In this document: piece by piece, positions 59,058 through 64,000 of the stretch
How the letters are laid out: each line of letters begins with the position of its first letter
Numbering within the stretch: position 1 is the first letter of the stretch
DNA from: Rickettsia sp. MEAM1 (Bemisia tabaci)
Lineage (GTDB): Bacteria > Pseudomonadota > Alphaproteobacteria > Rickettsiales > Rickettsiaceae
Assembly: GCF_002285905.1 (NCBI RefSeq)
Contig: NZ_CP016305.1
Span: 806,001 to 870,000 of the forward strand
Reading direction: 5' to 3'
Length of the DNA: 64,000 nt
Translations under genes and position numbers: made by a program
The notes under the pieces: generated by a model
Told to the model about the DNA's origin: nothing
The model's input: only the letters and a program-made list of their open reading frames with translations
The model's database searches: none

Positions 59058-59344
59058 ATAAGTTTTTTATTACTTTTTTTCATAAAAAAGTAGGAGAAGA
59101 TGAGTTACTAAACCAATATTACGAAAGTAAGAAGCTTGACTATTTAGGACGTCCTAAAAGATTTGTTATTTATAAAAATGCTAACGAACCAACAAAAATT
59201 TCGCCAAGTTGGCATGCATGGCTGCATCATTTAGTAAATGAAGTGCCGAGAAATGTTAAGCTTTTTTCTTGGCAAGAAAGTAACAAAATAAGCCAAAAAT
59301 CATCTAAATCGTCAAATGCTAGATATAGTAGATGGCAACCATAA
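59045..59344 (+). CDS. NDUFA12-family complex I accessory/assembly protein
   Basis: A 99-residue protein of the NDUFA12 (B17.2) family, an accessory subunit of alphaproteobacterial and mitochondrial complex I. It shows GRPKRFVIYKNANEPTKISP and WHAWLHHLVNEVP, the core of the family. It overlaps rnhA by 13 bp and precedes mlaD by 24 bp, a gene order seen in other alphaproteobacteria. The nuo genes of the window are 43 kb away. Confidence 0.92.
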   Translation: MSWINKFFITFFHKKVGEDELLNQYYESKKLDYLGRPKRFVIYKNANEPTKISPSWHAWLHHLVNEVPRNVKLFSWQESNKISQKSSKSSNARYSRWQP

Positions 59345-59368
59345 ATTAACTATTTGGTATAAAAAATA

Positions 59369-59818
59369 ATGAAACAAAATATTATTGAAACAATTATCGG
59401 TTTTGCAGTATTAATTATTGCTTTCCTATTCTTAATTTTTGCTTATAAAACTGGCAGTTCTATGACTAACGCCAAAGGATATCAGCTCACTGCCAGCTTT
59501 CAAAGTGCGGAAGGGATATCAGTCGGAAGTGACGTAATGATTTCAGGTATAAAAATCGGTAATGTTAAAAAGATTTTTTTAGATCCAACTAGCTATTTTG
59601 CTACTGTATATTTAAATGTCAATGAGAATGTTAAAATACCTAAAGACTCAAAAGCTCAAGTAGTTACTAGTGGTTTACTCGGAGGTAAATATATTGCAAT
59701 CGTACCTGGAAACGATAATGTTGATTTAACACCTAATGAGGAAATAAAATATACTCAATCGGCAATTAATATCGAATCTTTAATTAACAAAATTGTTTCT
59801 TCATTCGGTAGTAAGTAA
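59369..59818 (+). CDS. mlaD: MlaD-type MCE-domain lipid transport protein
   Basis: The periplasmic hexameric ring component of the Mla phospholipid transporter. The 149-residue protein has one N-terminal membrane helix (residues about 5-27) and an MCE domain: LTASFQSAEGISVGSDVMISGIKIGNV, then KAQVVTSGLLGGKYIAIVPG. Length fits MlaD. The other mla genes are elsewhere. A uvrC remnant on the opposite strand overlaps the last 18 bp of this gene. Confidence 0.93.
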   Translation: MKQNIIETIIGFAVLIIAFLFLIFAYKTGSSMTNAKGYQLTASFQSAEGISVGSDVMISGIKIGNVKKIFLDPTSYFATVYLNVNENVKIPKDSKAQVVTSGLLGGKYIAIVPGNDNVDLTPNEEIKYTQSAINIESLINKIVSSFGSK

Positions 59819-60146
59819 ATCTCTCAATATCTGGGCTTTGCTTCCTCTTTTTGGAATTATAAATTTAGTTTTTATATTATATAGTTTTTTAAGAGAACTA
59901 ATAATTGATTCAGAATTTTGTATCGGCATGTTAATTATTATTTCTTTAGCAGGTTTTCTTGCTTGATAAAACTGCCCTATAAAAGACTCTAAAACTTCTA
60001 ATTTAGTAGCTGTTTTGCTATAAATGGGGGAATAGTTTTGCTCCCCCCATTTCTGTCCTCCCCTGTAAAGCAGAACTTTAATTTGGAATCGACTATCCTC
60101 TCTAATTACAATTACATCAGCATCTATTATTCCTTCATATTGTTTT
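59801..60146 (-). pseudogene. uvrC: Internal fragment of uvrC
   Basis: Read on the minus strand, an open frame gives KQYEGIIDADVIVIREDSRF, QIKVLLYRGGQKWGEQNYSP, then ESFIGQFYQARKPAKEIIIN and NIKTKFIIPKRGSKAQILRD before a TGA at 59803-59801. This is the UvrC middle region (the RGG...WG...YYP and LxxFLxQFY...PxEI blocks). UvrC has about 600 residues; only about 115 are here, with neither the N-terminal GIY-YIG nuclease nor the C-terminal EndoV-like domain. No start codon. A relic of uvrC or of a duplicate; functional uvrC may be elsewhere. Confidence 0.75.
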
Positions 60147-60318
60147 CCGATATAGCTTGATCAATTACACATCTTATAATATCAATATAACTATTATTTG
60201 CTTTACTAGTTTTAGCAAATTCTACTTTTTTTATATTTTTTAATTGAGTAATTAAACCTTGTAAATTTAAATTAAAAATATCTGTGTTATGACTATCAAA
60301 ATTTAATTTTCCATGCAT
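60127..60318 (-). CDS. Small hypothetical frame joined to the uvrC relic
   Basis: A 63-codon frame starting MHGKLNFDSHNTDIFNLNLQ and ending IDQAISENNMKE. It overlaps the uvrC relic by 20 bp in another frame. No family is recognised. It could be a small gene of its own, or the remains of another gene fused to the relic. Evidence is weak. Confidence 0.3.
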   Translation of the reverse strand: MHGKLNFDSHNTDIFNLNLQGLITQLKNIKKVEFAKTSKANNSYIDIIRCVIDQAISENNMKE

Positions 60319-60555
60319 AAATAATTTCCTTTAATAATTATAAATTAACTTTTAGTGCATTACCATATAATATGGTTCTAAAGTTTGTCAACAAAAAGTT
60401 TATAATAATTTAAGATTTCAGTATAATAAATATTAATATAAATTAAACTAATGATTAGTTTATCAACTTTCTTTTGAAGCAGCGTAAATATTTTACATTA
60501 GTTTAATATCAAGCTATTCTTGATTATTATTAAAAAATCTTTAACAGAGGTGATT

Positions 60556-61143
60556 ATGACTAAAAATAAAAAATCAGTTCGATTTAATGAAAATCCACAA
60601 ATTAAAGAGTTTGATCTAAAACTCGATAAAAATAGCGATATCTATTCTATAAAGAGAAAAATAATTAATATAGTTGACGATGAAGTAGAGGATGAAACTA
60701 AATTACTTACTGAAACTCAGTTTCTTGTTAAAAAAACTCTGCATGGTAAAGATTTTAAATATGAGATAACTGGTTTTATTAATAAAGCTGGGGAATATAT
60801 AACTGAACCTGAACAGATAAAACAAAATTTAAAATTATATGCTTTTGCAGAATTTGCCGATTTACAAAAAGATATTTTAGGCAAGTTTGATAAGGAGGGT
60901 AATTTAAAAATATCTAAAAATTTTGAAGCCGATGAAGAAATAGTATTACGAAAAAATGGTAAGTTATTGTTTGTTAAAACAGAGAAAGGCTTAGTAAATA
61001 GGCAAGGATAATTGAAGAAAGTGAATAAAATTTTACAAAAAGATGGATTCTTTTTTGAAGATTCAGGTAGAGATGTAAAAGTTCCAAAAAGTGCAATAAG
61101 TCCTAATGGAAAGCCAAAAAAGTCGATTCTTAAAAGAAGTTAA
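60556..61143 (+). pseudogene. Unknown gene split by one in-frame TAA
   Basis: The first 151 codons start at the ATG at 60556, preceded by GAGGTGAT (a good RBS), and end at TAA 61009-61011 after LVNRQG. The same frame continues at once for 43 codons (KKVNKILQKDGFFFEDSGRD to KKSILKRS) and stops at 61141. A single CAA-to-TAA change would join them into a 195-residue protein. No family is recognised; it is charged, with no signal peptide. Residues 6-10 (KSVRF) and the last residues (SILKRS) look like the RVxF and SILK docking motifs for the host phosphatase PP1, which may be chance. The first part may still be expressed. Confidence 0.6.
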
Positions 61144-61199
61144 AATAATATTTTATTCTTATCGTAAAAAAGAAATTTAAAAATTATTTAAAATAGTGT

Positions 61200-61228
61200 T
61201 TGACAACATTCGAAATTATGGATATAAA
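61200..61228 (+). promoter_or_regulatory. Promoter of the 23S rRNA gene
   Basis: A perfect -35 TTGACA (61200-61205), 17-bp spacer and -10 TATAAA (61223-61228), about 160 bp upstream of the mature 23S 5' end. The stretch 61144-61390 has no gene. With no 16S gene upstream, 23S needs its own promoter, and this is the best one in the gap. Confidence 0.75.
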
Positions 61229-61390
61229 ATCAATCACTCAAGGTTTGAAACACAAAACTTTGTAGCTGTTTAAAAAGTTGATAAAGCTAAAAACTAAATA
61301 CACCGCGATAATAAAAATTTATATCGTGAGTTAGATACTGAAGAAATTATAAAATTAATTCTGTATGCATCGTGTAATCTCAAGTAATAA

Positions 61391-64000
<2,610 letters not shown>

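Overview
The window is a chromosomal segment of a Rickettsia species (Alphaproteobacteria, obligate intracellular). The signs are AT-rich DNA, long reductive intergenic spaces filled with Rickettsia palindromic elements (RPEs), two RPEs inserted in frame inside essential genes (nuoL, dnaE), a circularly permuted two-piece tmRNA, a 23S rRNA gene with no 16S gene beside it, a duplicated VirB4 ATPase of the Rickettsiales vir homolog (rvh) secretion system, and many fresh or decaying pseudogenes. Abundant insertion sequences (IS6, two kinds of IS256, IS200) point to an IS-rich lineage rather than the compact typhus group. I cannot name the species.

Layout. 1-6.8 kb: tail of a DUF4143 ATPase, uvrA and ssb (divergent), a lipoprotein hydrolase, dciA and a WecA-like transferase. 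6.9-8.3 kb: an IS256-type element against the 3' end of lpdA. 8.3-11.4 kb: lpdA, a dps gene broken by one stop codon, ccmA and two small proteins, one with a (Gly-Ala)n tract encoded by 15 perfect hexamers. 11.5-17.8 kb: complex I genes nuoM, nuoL, nuoK, nuoJ, then a frameshifted protein-lysine methyltransferase in the position of the OmpB methyltransferase PKMT1. 18-25.7 kb: an outer-membrane barrel, a TerC-family protein, a 1156-residue Cys-rich exported protein and the second VirB4. 26-38.7 kb: serS-tatC, a candidate leucine-rich-repeat effector, an IS200 element, an AmpG-like transporter, an AsmA-like protein, ugd and dnaE.

38.7-51.8 kb is the rearranged zone. Three 861-bp IS6 copies and two truncated ones lie among ldcA, hemC, leuS and a DUF3576 gene. 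One IS6 copy contains an IS256 element that itself contains a second, inverted copy of the same IS256; both IS256 insertions keep perfect 8-bp target duplications. Flanking genes (an ankyrin gene, a nuclease-transposase remnant and a gene upstream of ldcA) are broken. 51.8-57.2 kb: a helicase resembling AddA but without a nuclease domain, surf1, and the overlapping genes dnaQ-coaE-lpxI. 57.3-61.1 kb: split tmRNA followed by sspB, rnhA, an NDUFA12-family gene, mlaD, a uvrC remnant and a gene split by one stop codon. 61.2-64 kb: a sigma70-type promoter and the 23S rRNA gene, cut by the window end.

Functional groups: respiration (nuoJKLM, NDUFA12-like, surf1, ccmA, hemC, lpdA); envelope and wall recycling (wecA-like, lpxI, ampG-like, ldcA, asmA-like, mlaD, ugd); replication and repair (dnaE, dnaQ, ssb, dciA, uvrA, addA-like, rnhA); stalled-ribosome rescue (tmRNA next to sspB, whose product delivers tagged proteins to ClpXP); and host interaction (rvhB4-II, barrel protein, LRR/F-box-like protein, ankyrin remnant). 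No CRISPR array and no tRNA gene was seen.
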